Below are positions 33,133 through 41,480 of a stretch of DNA of 64,000 nucleotides, in pieces (the stretch's first letter is position 1; every line of letters begins with the position of its first letter). Both the position numbers and the translations under genes were made by a program. The DNA comes from Alphaproteobacteria bacterium (GTDB taxonomy: Bacteria; Myxococcota_A; UBA796; UBA2385): positions 1-64,000 of the forward strand of contig JACKEY010000008.1 in NCBI GenBank assembly GCA_020632755.1, written 5' to 3'. The notes under the pieces are model-generated. The model did no database searches, had not been told where the DNA came from, and saw nothing but the letters and a program-made list of their open reading frames with translations.

Positions 33133-34515
33133 TCAGGCGCCGCGGGCGACGGACTGCGCGTAGCCGAAGCGCGCCATCACATCGCCGTAGCGGGCGCGCA
33201 GGTCGGACTCCGTCAGGCCGAAGTCCTCGAGGGCGTAGCGGTGGCCGGCCCCGCGCTGCCGGCGGCCCGCGCGGTCCACGGCGGCCTGCAGGGCAGGGGT
33301 CCAGGGCAGGCCGAGCTGCGCGAGCATCGACCGGACCGTGCCCTCCAGGTCGGCGACCAGGTCCTCCTGGCGCACCACCACCAGGCGCTCCGGCGGCAGG
33401 TCCTCCAGGTGCCGCAGCGTCTCGTCGTACATGCGCGTGCAGATCTCGTGGACCATCTCCATCAGCTGCGCCTGCGAGCGCAGCGCACCGACGCCGTCCA
33501 GTGCTGCGTGCAGCAGGCTGGCCGTGCTCGCCACCACCTTCCGGGGATCGCGCACCAGGTAGACGAACCGGGCATCGGGGAAGGCCCGGCGCAGGCCCCG
33601 CACCCGGGTGCTGAACAGCGGGTTCTTCGACAGCCAGGTGCCGCGCCCCAGGTGGTGCCGCTGGCGACCGGCCAGGTCGCGGTAGAAGCCCAGCAGCGCG
33701 TCCTGCTCGGCCGGATCCATCTCCGTGTCCGACCAGAAGTGCCGCCGCAGGCGGGGCACGTCCGGGAAGGTCTCCCACATCGCGCCGCTCGCGCAGCGGA
33801 AGAACAGCACGTACTCGTCCTCTTCCGGCAGCTGGATGCCCATCGGATGCACCTGCCGGTAGTCCGTGGCCCAGCGCGCATCGAGCCAGCGCACCAGGGC
33901 CGCCCCCGGGCCACCGATCACCGCGTCCACCCGCCCGAGCGTCCGCACCAGCCGCTTCTGCGTCACCGACGGCAGCGCCAGCTCGAACAGCCGGAAGGTC
34001 GCGAAGCTGGCGTCGTCCTCGGCCAACAGGCGGTGCAGGAAGGTCGACCCCGTCCGGTGGTTGCCCACCACGAACACCGGCGCCTCCAGCGGCTGCCGCC
34101 CAGCGTCCGGGTACAACAGCCGGTCCGCCAGCAGCCCCAGCTGCCCGGCGACCCACGCCGGCGGCAGCACCGTCAGGAACACCACCCCATAGGCCAGCCG
34201 CCGCCACCGGCGGGGGGATGGCGCCGTCCACGCCGTGCCGAACGCGTCGCGGAGGGCGGCGAGGTAGTCGCGGAGGGCGGGCGGGATGGCGGGGGGGGTG
34301 GTGGGGGGGGGGGGGGGGGGGGTGGGGGGGGGGGGTGGGGGGGGGGATGGCGGCGGGATGGCGGCGGGGGGGGGGGTGGTGGGGGGGGGGGGGGGGAGGG
34401 TAGCAGGGGTGCTACCGAGGGACAGGGAGGAAGGTGACCCCACCGGCGTCGGCTCCTGCAGCACTGTCCCCTGGCCCACCAAGCGCGATGAGGCTCTCCC
34501 CGAGACTGTTCGCAC
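33133..34515 (-). CDS. Sulfotransferase-family protein with poly-Pro N-terminus (start uncertain)
   Basis: The enzyme core transfers sulfate from PAPS: the 5'-phosphosulfate loop is VFVVGNHRTGSTFLHRLL and the 3'-phosphate motif is FVYLVRDPRKVVASTASLL. A hydrophobic helix (AYGVVFLTVLPPAWVAGQLGLL) precedes it. The frame continues upstream through a Pro/Thr run encoded by the C-rich strand of the poly-G tract, to a GTG at 34515 that overlaps the end of the neighbouring gene by 104 bp. Between the tract and the core there is no ATG; GTG codons in AYGVVF are the only close alternatives. So the length is 460 residues at most and about 360 at least. Slippage in the homopolymers could switch the N-terminus in and out of frame. 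Confidence 0.72.
   Translation of the reverse strand: MRTVSGRASSRLVGQGTVLQEPTPVGSPSSLSLGSTPATLPPPPPTTPPPAAIPPPSPPPPPPPTPPPPPPTTPPAIPPALRDYLAALRDAFGTAWTAPSPRRWRRLAYGVVFLTVLPPAWVAGQLGLLADRLLYPDAGRQPLEAPVFVVGNHRTGSTFLHRLLAEDDASFATFRLFELALPSVTQKRLVRTLGRVDAVIGGPGAALVRWLDARWATDYRQVHPMGIQLPEEDEYVLFFRCASGAMWETFPDVPRLRRHFWSDTEMDPAEQDALLGFYRDLAGRQRHHLGRGTWLSKNPLFSTRVRGLRRAFPDARFVYLVRDPRKVVASTASLLHAALDGVGALRSQAQLMEMVHEICTRMYDETLRHLEDLPPERLVVVRQEDLVADLEGTVRSMLAQLGLPWTPALQAAVDRAGRRQRGAGHRYALEDFGLTESDLRARYGDVMARFGYAQSVARGA
34291..34400. repeat. Long poly-G tracts (20, 12, 10, 11 and 16 G)
   Basis: The plus strand has G runs at 34303-34322 (20), 34324-34335 (12), 34337-34346 (10), 34366-34376 (11) and 34381-34396 (16), broken by single T or short GATGGC units. 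On the coding strand these are C runs that spell Pro. The tract can form G-quadruplexes and is expected to be unstable in replication and hard to sequence. A GGTAGCA-GGGG-TGCTACC hairpin (34399-34416) sits at its end, over the stop of the adjacent gene. Confidence 0.9.
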
Positions 34516-36247
34516 GTTCCACTACGATGGCCCGGTGCCCATAGCCAGCAGACGCGCGAGAGCTTCGCACCTGTAGCGGCAGGTCGTCGAAGGCGGTGTC
34601 GTCGCCGACCAGGGTCGACTCGCCGAACAGTACGGCAACGACGGATGTTCCAACGCTGCCATGCTCGGTGACGGGGAGGAGGGTCTCGGATGCCCCGCCA
34701 TCGTCCAGGTCTCCCAGATCGATCACATCGAGGATCTGAGAACCTTCGGGGACCGACACGGAGAAGGACTCAGCGTCCGTGACACGATCTCCCGATGACG
34801 CCAGCCCGGTGAAGAAGAGGAAGGCGCCGTCGGGATGCAGACACGCGAGATCGCGAGCACCGTCGGCATCGACATCACCGACCATCCGGACATCGCAGCG
34901 CTCACCGCTCTCCAATGCCAACAGCCGGAACAAGGAGTCGGTCTCGCTTTCAGGCTCGGTGACGCCACCGGGGACGATCTGCCCGAGCACCCCGGTGCCG
35001 CCGACCAGGTAGTCGGCGTAGCCATCGCCATCCACGTCACCGGACGCCTGGAAGGCCCCTCCGAAGGTGCCCCCCTCGAACCAACCGGACACGACGGTCG
35101 GCGCGTCGCTCAACACTCCGTCGTCGAGCTCGTCGACCGGCCACACTCCGTATCGTCCGGCACTCTCCATGGAGGCCACGGTGGCAAACGGCTCCCCGAC
35201 CGCCGCATCCTGCACGCCGTCGCCGTCGACATCGCCGATGAAGCCGACCGCCCCTCCCAGGAAGGCTCCGCTCTCTGTCCCCTCGACCACGTAGGCCGCC
35301 ACGTCCGCCACTGCCGCGGCATCGACTGTGGCCAACGTCGCACCGGAGACGAAGTAGGCAGCTCCTCTTCCGTCGTGCCAGTTGGATGCTGCCAAGAGCG
35401 CGTCCGGGATCGTGTCCCCGTCGAAGTCCACCCCACCCGCCATCGAGCTGAGGAAGGCGTAGTCGGAATCTCCGAAGAGCTTCGGGCTGCCCCTCACCGT
35501 GCCCGATGATTCGCCCTCGAGGAGGTAGACAGCACCTCCATACACAGCATGGCTGCTCTCATAGATCGCGCCGACCATGAACTCGTCCACGCCGTCGCCA
35601 TCAACATCACCGAGTATCGACAGGCGCCGACCGAGCTCATCCCCTGCTGCCTCTCCGACTACTGCGGAACCCGCGAACGACTCGCTCAACAGGTCTCGCT
35701 CTCCATCGCAGTCGTTGTCGGTCACCCCGTTGCTCCACGTCTCAGCCGCTCCTGGACTGACATCTGCCCGGGTGTCGTTGCAGTCCTCCCCGCCTGCCGC
35801 CGCGCCGTCATACCCGTCTCCGTCCATGTCGGTCAGATCGCCCCCGATACAGTCGTTGTCCACCCCATCATACGCAACCTCCTCTGCCCCGAGCCACGCG
35901 GCCGGCTCGCCATCGTCGCAGTCCCCACCCTGCGCCACGAAGCCCGCCGGACGGTCGCAGGCCACCTCGGACACCGCTTCGTTTCCGTAGCCATCACCGT
36001 CGCGGTCCTCGAACCAGACCGTCTGGTCGATCGCGCCCTCGTCCGCCACGCCGTCGCAGTCCTGGTCCACGTCGTCACAGACCTCGTCGGCACCGGGGAA
36101 TCTGCCGGGGTCCGTGTCGTCGCAGTCATCCGCCGCCGACACGCCGTCACCGTCGGCATCGGTCAGGGCCGCGCGGCGCTGCTCGTACAGCTCCTGGTTG
36201 ACCAGGCATCCTGAGATCAGGGGGATCATCGTCATCAGCGCACGCAT
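34412..36247 (-). CDS. MopE-type metal-binding repeat / FG-GAP lipoprotein, paralog
   Basis: 611 residues from ATG 36247, preceded by GGAG; an upstream ATG at 36262 is possible. Lipobox LISGC. Domain order is the same as in the gene at 2453-4279: Asp/Cys repeats (VCDDVDQDCDG, VDNDCIGG, VTDNDCDGE) then FG-GAP repeats (LGDVDGDGVDEFMVGA, GDVDGDGYADYLVGG). Sequence identity is visible along the whole length (CLxNxxLYExRRxALxDADxDG... GGAVYL...). Third-position G/C is less extreme in its second half than in neighbours. TACCGT (36276-36281) is a candidate -10. Confidence 0.85.
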   Translation of the reverse strand: MRALMTMIPLISGCLVNQELYEQRRAALTDADGDGVSAADDCDDTDPGRFPGADEVCDDVDQDCDGVADEGAIDQTVWFEDRDGDGYGNEAVSEVACDRPAGFVAQGGDCDDGEPAAWLGAEEVAYDGVDNDCIGGDLTDMDGDGYDGAAAGGEDCNDTRADVSPGAAETWSNGVTDNDCDGERDLLSESFAGSAVVGEAAGDELGRRLSILGDVDGDGVDEFMVGAIYESSHAVYGGAVYLLEGESSGTVRGSPKLFGDSDYAFLSSMAGGVDFDGDTIPDALLAASNWHDGRGAAYFVSGATLATVDAAAVADVAAYVVEGTESGAFLGGAVGFIGDVDGDGVQDAAVGEPFATVASMESAGRYGVWPVDELDDGVLSDAPTVVSGWFEGGTFGGAFQASGDVDGDGYADYLVGGTGVLGQIVPGGVTEPESETDSLFRLLALESGERCDVRMVGDVDADGARDLACLHPDGAFLFFTGLASSGDRVTDAESFSVSVPEGSQILDVIDLGDLDDGGASETLLPVTEHGSVGTSVVAVLFGESTLVGDDTAFDDLPLQVRSSRASAGYGHRAIVVERANSLGESLIALGGPGDSAAGADAGGVTFLPVPR

Positions 36248-36341
36248 CGACACTCCAACCATGGCGACTCCGCCGACGGTACCGCAGTGGAGCCGGCGGG
36301 CTGTGTCTTCGAGTGTCGGCGTCCGTCAGGCGTGTGGCCGG

Positions 36342-36497
36342 CGCGCCCCAACTCGCCGCGATGACCTATCGACCCCCGCTTCGGGCCCTCCCACGCGCCC
36401 CAACCCGCCGCGACGACCTATCGACCCCCACTTCGGGCCCTCCCACGCGCCCGAACTCGCCGCGATGGCCTATCGACCCCCAGTTCGGGCCCTCCGC
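36342..36497. repeat. Three tandem copies of a 52-bp repeat
   Basis: Units start at 36342, 36394 and 36446. They differ at only a few positions; each contains CGCGCCC, ACTCGCCGCGATG and CTATCGACCCCC...TTCGGGCCCTCC. The array lies in the intergenic region between two divergent genes. The period is 52 bp, five helical turns, and not a multiple of three. Confidence 0.9.
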
Positions 36498-36524
36498 GCC
36501 GCCGCGTCGATGCACACTGGGGGC

Positions 36525-36995
36525 ATGTCCTCCGTCCCGACCCTCGCTTCGCTGTGCGCCGCTCCTCCTTCACCCGCGCGCGATGGTGCGCTGGCGGCCC
36601 TGGTCGCCACGGCCGATCATGCGGAGTCTGTTCAGGTTGCCGACTGGGTGCGACTGCAGCTGAAGCCGGGTCCCCGCAGTCCGGACGACTGGCACGAGAC
36701 CCTGGGGCTCACGGCCTACCGGCTGGACGGGCACGGGATGCCGACGCTGGAGCGCGACGGCGACCCGTTCCATGGGGAGGAGGTGACGCGGATCCTGCTG
36801 CTGGCGCCGCGGGTGGACGAGCCTGCGTGGACAGAGGCGGCCCGGGCGCTGGGCTGCGGGGTGGCGCCGATCGGGCTGGGTCGTGGAGTGGAGCTGCTGG
36901 ATGCGATCGGGGGCACGGGCCATCGGCGCATGCTGGTGGAGGGACCGTCCACGGCGCCTGGACAGTGGTGGTTGCTGACGTGGATGTTGGACTGA
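36525..36995 (+). CDS. Protein of unknown function
   Basis: 156 residues from ATG 36525 (another ATG at 36510 adds five residues). No signal peptide. Sequence features: ADWVRLQLKPGPRSPDDWHETLGLTAYRLDG, then an alpha/beta stretch with GVAPIGLGRGVELLDAIGGTGHRRMLVEG. I recognise no family. Third-position bias supports coding. Confidence 0.55.
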   Translation: MSSVPTLASLCAAPPSPARDGALAALVATADHAESVQVADWVRLQLKPGPRSPDDWHETLGLTAYRLDGHGMPTLERDGDPFHGEEVTRILLLAPRVDEPAWTEAARALGCGVAPIGLGRGVELLDAIGGTGHRRMLVEGPSTAPGQWWLLTWMLD

Positions 36996-37334
36996 ACGGT
37001 CTCGCCCCGGGGGGGCCGCTTCCGACCGACTGCGCTGCCGGGCGGGATGTCCCCGGGTCGACAGGCGCCTGCTGGGCCGGAGGGGGAACGAGGGGGGCCC
37101 GCTCGGACCGGGCAAGACCCCGCGGCACGCCGCGGATCGCATGGCGCGGCTGCGGTCACGCCGGGCCCGCATCGGGGCGGCGGAAGGCGAGAGGTCGGTG
37201 CTGGCGTCGGCAGATCGGGCGATCGGCCAGGCGTGGGTCCGGGGCGACCGAGGAGCGGGGTCGCGCAGTGACCCGGGCGCCCCACCCCCTCCGGAGTAGA
37301 GTCGGCCCCCGCCCCCCTGCACCGGACGCTCCGC
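36996..37334. other. Intergenic region, 339 bp, no gene seen
   Basis: Frames here are short or antisense-like and lack a consistent third-position bias. The only element worth noting is TAGAGT at 37297-37302, 32 nt upstream of the GTG start of the histidine kinase gene. Confidence 0.5.
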
Positions 37335-39914
37335 GTGGCCACGCCGGAACCCGAACTCCCACCGCTCCGCGACCGCTTCCACGAGGAGCTCCGCCGCAAC
37401 AACGCGAGCGCGCTGTTGTGGGCGACGACGGTCTTCGACCTGTTCTACGTGCTGTGGACCTTCTTCGACCGGGCGCTCGCGCCCGAACACGCGACGGAGT
37501 TCCTGTGGATCCGCGTGGGCGTGGCGGTGTTCGGCACGGGCGTGGCGATCTGGGCCCGGCGGCCCGGCAACGACCGCTACGCCTGGGAGGCGTTCTGGAT
37601 CTGGCTGTTCGCCTGCGGCGCCGGCATCTCGGTGATGCTGCCGCACGTCGCCGGCGCGATGGCCTGGTACGTGCTGGGCTACTCGCTCATCCTGTTCGGC
37701 GGCGGGCTGCTGCCGTTCTGGCGGCCGAAGTTCGCGCTCAGCAACGTGGCAGCCATCCTGGCGTCGTCGGTGCTGGCCTTCGTGGTGTGGCCGACGGACG
37801 CCCTGGACAAGGAGCTGGTCGGCACGATCTTCGCGGTGCTGACGGCCGCCGGCGCCAGCGTGATGATGGCGCTCTACAAGTACTGGCTGCTGGAGCAGGA
37901 GTTCAAGAGCCGGGACGAGGCCCGCTCGACCAGCCGCGAGCTGGCCCGGGCGCTGCAGCGGCTCGAGGCGCAGGACCGCATGAAGAACCGGTTCTTCGCG
38001 AACATCAGCCACGAGCTGCGCACGCCGCTGACGCTGATCCTGTCGCCGGTGCAGACGCTGCTCGACCGGGCGTCCCCCGGCACGGACCGGCGGTCGCTGC
38101 AGACGGTGGCGGACAACGCCGAGCGGCTGCTGCGGCTCATCGACGATCTGCTGGAGCTGTCGCGCCTGGACGCGGGCTTCACCCGCCTGAAGCTCGGGCA
38201 GTTCGACCCGGGAGAGCTCGCCCGCGACAACGTGGAGCGCGCCCGGCCGGCGCTGTCGGCCAAGGGGCTGAAGCTGGCGCTCGCGATCGACGACGACCTG
38301 CCGCGCATGTGGGGCGACGAGCACCGCCTGGACATCGTGCTCACGAACCTGGTCGGCAACGCCATCAAGTACACCCCCGACGACGGCTCGGTGACCGTGG
38401 TCGTGTCCCGGTGCGACGACGGGGTCCGCTTCGCCGTGCACGACACGGGCCCCGGCATCGCCCCGGACGACCTGGAGCAGGTCTTCGATCGGTTCTTCCA
38501 GTCGGAGCGGGCGGACCGGAACCGCGTCGGCGGCGTGGGCATCGGCCTCGCCCTGGCCAAGGAGCTGGTGGAGCTGCACGAGGGCCGGATGGAGGTCGAG
38601 AGCACGGTCGGCGAGGGGTCCTGCTTCTCCTTCGTGCTGCGGGAGGGCCGCGACCACATCCGCCCCGAGGTGATCGACCGCCGCGGAGGCGTGGCCGAGC
38701 GCCGCACGACCCAGCGCCCGGGCCAGAGCGCCGGCCGCCGCGCGACGGACCTGCCGCCGCCGGTGCTGCCGGCCGATGCCGAGCCGGGCTCGCTGGCGAC
38801 GGAGCTGGCCGATGACGCGCCGCTGGTGCTGGAGCGAGGCCGCCGGCCGAGGGTGCTGCTGGCCGAGGACGAGGACGAGCTGCGCCGCTACATCGCCGAG
38901 CTGCTGGCCGGCGAGTTCGAGGTGATCGAGGCGCCCGACGGCTCGGAGGCCTGGGAGCGGGCCCGCGAGCTGCGGCCCGACCTGGTGCTGACGGACGTGA
39001 TGATGCCCGGCATGTCCGGGTCGGAGCTCTGCCGCGCGATCAAGAGCGACCCGGCCCTGCACACGACCCCGGTGATCCTGCTGACGGCCCGGGCCGGCAC
39101 GGACGCCACCCTGCGCGCCTACGCGGTCGGCGCCGACGACTTCGTCGCCAAGCCCTTCCACCACCGGGTCCTGGTCGCCCGCGTGCAGGCCCAGCTGAAG
39201 CTGCGGGCGCTGTCGGCCGAGCTGGCCCAGCGCGAGCGGCTGGCCGCTGTGGGCACCCTGGCCGCAGGAATCCTGCACGAGGTCCGCAACCCGCTGAACG
39301 CCGTGCTGTCCGCCACGCGCACCCTGGGCCGCCCCGACCTGCCCGACCCGGTCCGCACCCGGCTGCTGGCGGTCATCCAGGACGGGGCCGACCGGATCCA
39401 CGGCCTGACCACGACGCTGGACGCCCACGTGCGCCCCGCCGAGGGCGAGGCGGTGGGTCTGTGCGATCTGGGCGCGGGCATCGACGCGACCCTGCGGCTG
39501 CTCGAGCACCGCATGAGCGGGGTCACGGTGCACCGGAAGCTGAAAGAAGGTGTCACCGCGCGCGCCGCGCCCGGCCCCGTCAACCAGGTCTTGCTCAACC
39601 TGATCGACAACGCGCTGATGGCCGGCGCGAAGACCCTGTGGATCACGGCGTTTGCCGCTCAGGATCGCGCGCGCATCGTGATCGAGGACGACGGCCCCGG
39701 CATCCCCCCCGGGGCCCTGGATCGGCTGTTCGACGCCTTCTTCACGACCAAGGCGCCCGGCGAAGGCTCGGGCCTGGGCCTGTACCTGAGCCGCCAGATC
39801 ATCGAGCAGCAGGGCGGCCGGATCCAGGCCGAGAACCGCGATGATGGCGGCGCACGGTTCATCGTGGAGCTGCCGGCCCCGCCTCGCGTGGACGGATCGC
39901 CCGCCGACGGCTGA
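37335..39914 (+). CDS. Hybrid sensor protein with two histidine kinase modules and a receiver
   Basis: 859 residues from GTG. Six or so membrane helices (about 25-180) lead into a first HisKA/HATPase module (H-box FFANISHELRTPLTLIL, N-box LTNLVGNAIKYTPDD, G1 DTGPGIAPDD, G2 GVGIGLALAKEL). A receiver follows (LLAEDEDELRRYI, phospho-acceptor Asp in LVLTDVMMPGMSG, Lys in FVAKPF). The C-terminus is a second kinase module (ILHEVRNPLNAVL, NQVLLNLIDNALMAG, DDGPGIPPG, GSGLGLYLS). Two active-looking kinases around one receiver suggest an internal phosphorelay or two inputs. It leads an operon with a PilZ-methyltransferase and a REC-kinase gene. Confidence 0.88.
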   Translation: MATPEPELPPLRDRFHEELRRNNASALLWATTVFDLFYVLWTFFDRALAPEHATEFLWIRVGVAVFGTGVAIWARRPGNDRYAWEAFWIWLFACGAGISVMLPHVAGAMAWYVLGYSLILFGGGLLPFWRPKFALSNVAAILASSVLAFVVWPTDALDKELVGTIFAVLTAAGASVMMALYKYWLLEQEFKSRDEARSTSRELARALQRLEAQDRMKNRFFANISHELRTPLTLILSPVQTLLDRASPGTDRRSLQTVADNAERLLRLIDDLLELSRLDAGFTRLKLGQFDPGELARDNVERARPALSAKGLKLALAIDDDLPRMWGDEHRLDIVLTNLVGNAIKYTPDDGSVTVVVSRCDDGVRFAVHDTGPGIAPDDLEQVFDRFFQSERADRNRVGGVGIGLALAKELVELHEGRMEVESTVGEGSCFSFVLREGRDHIRPEVIDRRGGVAERRTTQRPGQSAGRRATDLPPPVLPADAEPGSLATELADDAPLVLERGRRPRVLLAEDEDELRRYIAELLAGEFEVIEAPDGSEAWERARELRPDLVLTDVMMPGMSGSELCRAIKSDPALHTTPVILLTARAGTDATLRAYAVGADDFVAKPFHHRVLVARVQAQLKLRALSAELAQRERLAAVGTLAAGILHEVRNPLNAVLSATRTLGRPDLPDPVRTRLLAVIQDGADRIHGLTTTLDAHVRPAEGEAVGLCDLGAGIDATLRLLEHRMSGVTVHRKLKEGVTARAAPGPVNQVLLNLIDNALMAGAKTLWITAFAAQDRARIVIEDDGPGIPPGALDRLFDAFFTTKAPGEGSGLGLYLSRQIIEQQGGRIQAENRDDGGARFIVELPAPPRVDGSPADG

Positions 39915-39995
39915 CGAAGGCTCGCATCGAGCGTCCCAACGTGTGACAATGACCCCTTCGTCAGCGGCGCACCCCTCCCAACACGACCACGAGCC

Positions 39996-41480
39996 ATGGC
40001 CAACTACGACGAGCTCTCCGGGGCGCTCGGACGGGCGGTGTTCTTCCGCCCCGAGCGCGCGCGAGCCCGGGACTTCCTGTCCCGCCACGCCCGTCCGACC
40101 GTGCGGGTCGGTGACGCGGCCTTCCCGGTCCACGACCTGAGCATGAACGGTCTGTCCGTGCTCACGCCGCCCGACGCCGCCCCCCTCGAGCTCGGCCACG
40201 TGGTCGAACTGTCGCTCTACGTGCACGGGCGGGTGGTGTTCCAGGGCGCCGCCCGCGTCGCCCGGGTCGAAGACGGCGGCCGCGCGTCGCGCATCGGCCT
40301 GGCCCTGACCCGCGGCTTCATCGACCTGCCGGCGATGGCCCGCCAGGACCAGGAAGCCCGCCTGCAGCTCGAGCTGTCGCTGGGGGCGGACCCCTATGGC
40401 GACCTGATCAGCGACGAGTACCGCCAGGCCCTGCAGCGCGCCGTGCACTTCGTGCAGTTCTACCGAGAGGTCCTGGGGCGCCACGAGGCGCGCTACAAGC
40501 TGCAGGGCGGTCAGGCCGGGCGCGAGGCCATCGCCGAGCTTCAGGCCAAGGCCCTCGACGCCCTGTCCGAGCCCTGGCGCGAGGTCCGGCTGGCCGCCGC
40601 CTACGCGGCCCGCACCGTCTGGGAGGACCGCGGCGTCCGGTTCACGGCGAAGGCCCTGACCGAGACCGTCCTCACGCCCCTGCTGCTCGACGCCCCCTGC
40701 GTCCGCCGGTCCTACGAGAAGCCGCTGGACTACCCGGGCGACTACCAGGTGATGCTGTACTGCTACAACGACGCCTGGGAAGGCGACACGGTCTTCGGCC
40801 GGGTCTTCCACCGGCTGTGGCTGCAGCACCCGATGCCCAGCGGCGTGCGCACCCGGCGCGACTTCGTCGTGGACCTGGCGGTCCGCGAGCACAGCCACCT
40901 GGCCGCGGCCGACCGCGACGCCCCCGAGTTCCGCGTCACCAGCCTGGGCTGCGGCCCGGCCCTCGAGGTGCCGAGCTTCGTCGAGCGGCGCCCGCGCTGG
41001 TCGGGCCGGGTCGTGTGGACGCTCATCGACCAGGACGAAGAGGCGCTGTCCGTCGCCTTCCAGAACGCCCAGCCCGCGCTGTCGGAAGCCCGCGGCGAGT
41101 CGTCCCTGCGCTGCCTGAACCTGTCCTTCACCCAGCTCGCGCAGGATCCCACCCTGCTGCGCCTGACCGACCAGCAGCACTTCATCGGCTGCTCCGGGCT
41201 GTTCGACTACCTGCGGGCCAGCGCGGCCCGCGAGCTGCTGGGCGTGATGTACGAGCGACTGGCCCCGGGCGGCCTGCTGGCGGTCGGCAACGCCATCGCC
41301 CCCAACGAGGACATGTGGTCCCCGGAGTTCGTGCTGGACTGGTCGATGGTCTACCGGACCCGCGAAGAGATGACCGGGCTGGCCCGCGACCTGCCCGAAG
41401 GCGCCCAGGCCGAGGTCACCCTCGAGCCGGGCGAGGCCTACTGGTACCTGCTGATCCGCAAGCCCGGGGGCGGCGCATGA
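39996..41480 (+). CDS. PilZ-domain SAM-dependent methyltransferase-like protein
   Basis: 494 residues. The N-terminal 115 residues resemble a PilZ domain (RPTVRVGDAAFPVHDLSMNGLSVLTP...LGHVVELSLYVHG...ARVARVEDGGRASRIGLAL), but the RxxxR of the canonical cyclic-di-GMP site is not obvious. The C-terminal half is a Rossmann methyltransferase-like domain (FRVTSLGCGPALEVPSF, WTLIDQDEEALSVA, HFIGCSGLFDYL, LAPGGLLAVGNA). The gene overlaps the REC-kinase gene by 4 bp (ATGA) and follows the hybrid kinase by 82 bp. The substrate, protein or small molecule, is not evident. Confidence 0.75.
   Translation: MANYDELSGALGRAVFFRPERARARDFLSRHARPTVRVGDAAFPVHDLSMNGLSVLTPPDAAPLELGHVVELSLYVHGRVVFQGAARVARVEDGGRASRIGLALTRGFIDLPAMARQDQEARLQLELSLGADPYGDLISDEYRQALQRAVHFVQFYREVLGRHEARYKLQGGQAGREAIAELQAKALDALSEPWREVRLAAAYAARTVWEDRGVRFTAKALTETVLTPLLLDAPCVRRSYEKPLDYPGDYQVMLYCYNDAWEGDTVFGRVFHRLWLQHPMPSGVRTRRDFVVDLAVREHSHLAAADRDAPEFRVTSLGCGPALEVPSFVERRPRWSGRVVWTLIDQDEEALSVAFQNAQPALSEARGESSLRCLNLSFTQLAQDPTLLRLTDQQHFIGCSGLFDYLRASAARELLGVMYERLAPGGLLAVGNAIAPNEDMWSPEFVLDWSMVYRTREEMTGLARDLPEGAQAEVTLEPGEAYWYLLIRKPGGGA

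Noticed and set aside
34399..34416. Rho-independent terminator
   Set aside because: The GGTAGCA/TGCTACC stem is good but is followed by C-rich or G-rich sequence, not a T run, on either strand.
36570..41180. A 1,536-codon open frame on the minus strand
   Set aside because: It runs antisense across three real genes and an intergenic region and has low-complexity Gln/Arg/Gly composition.
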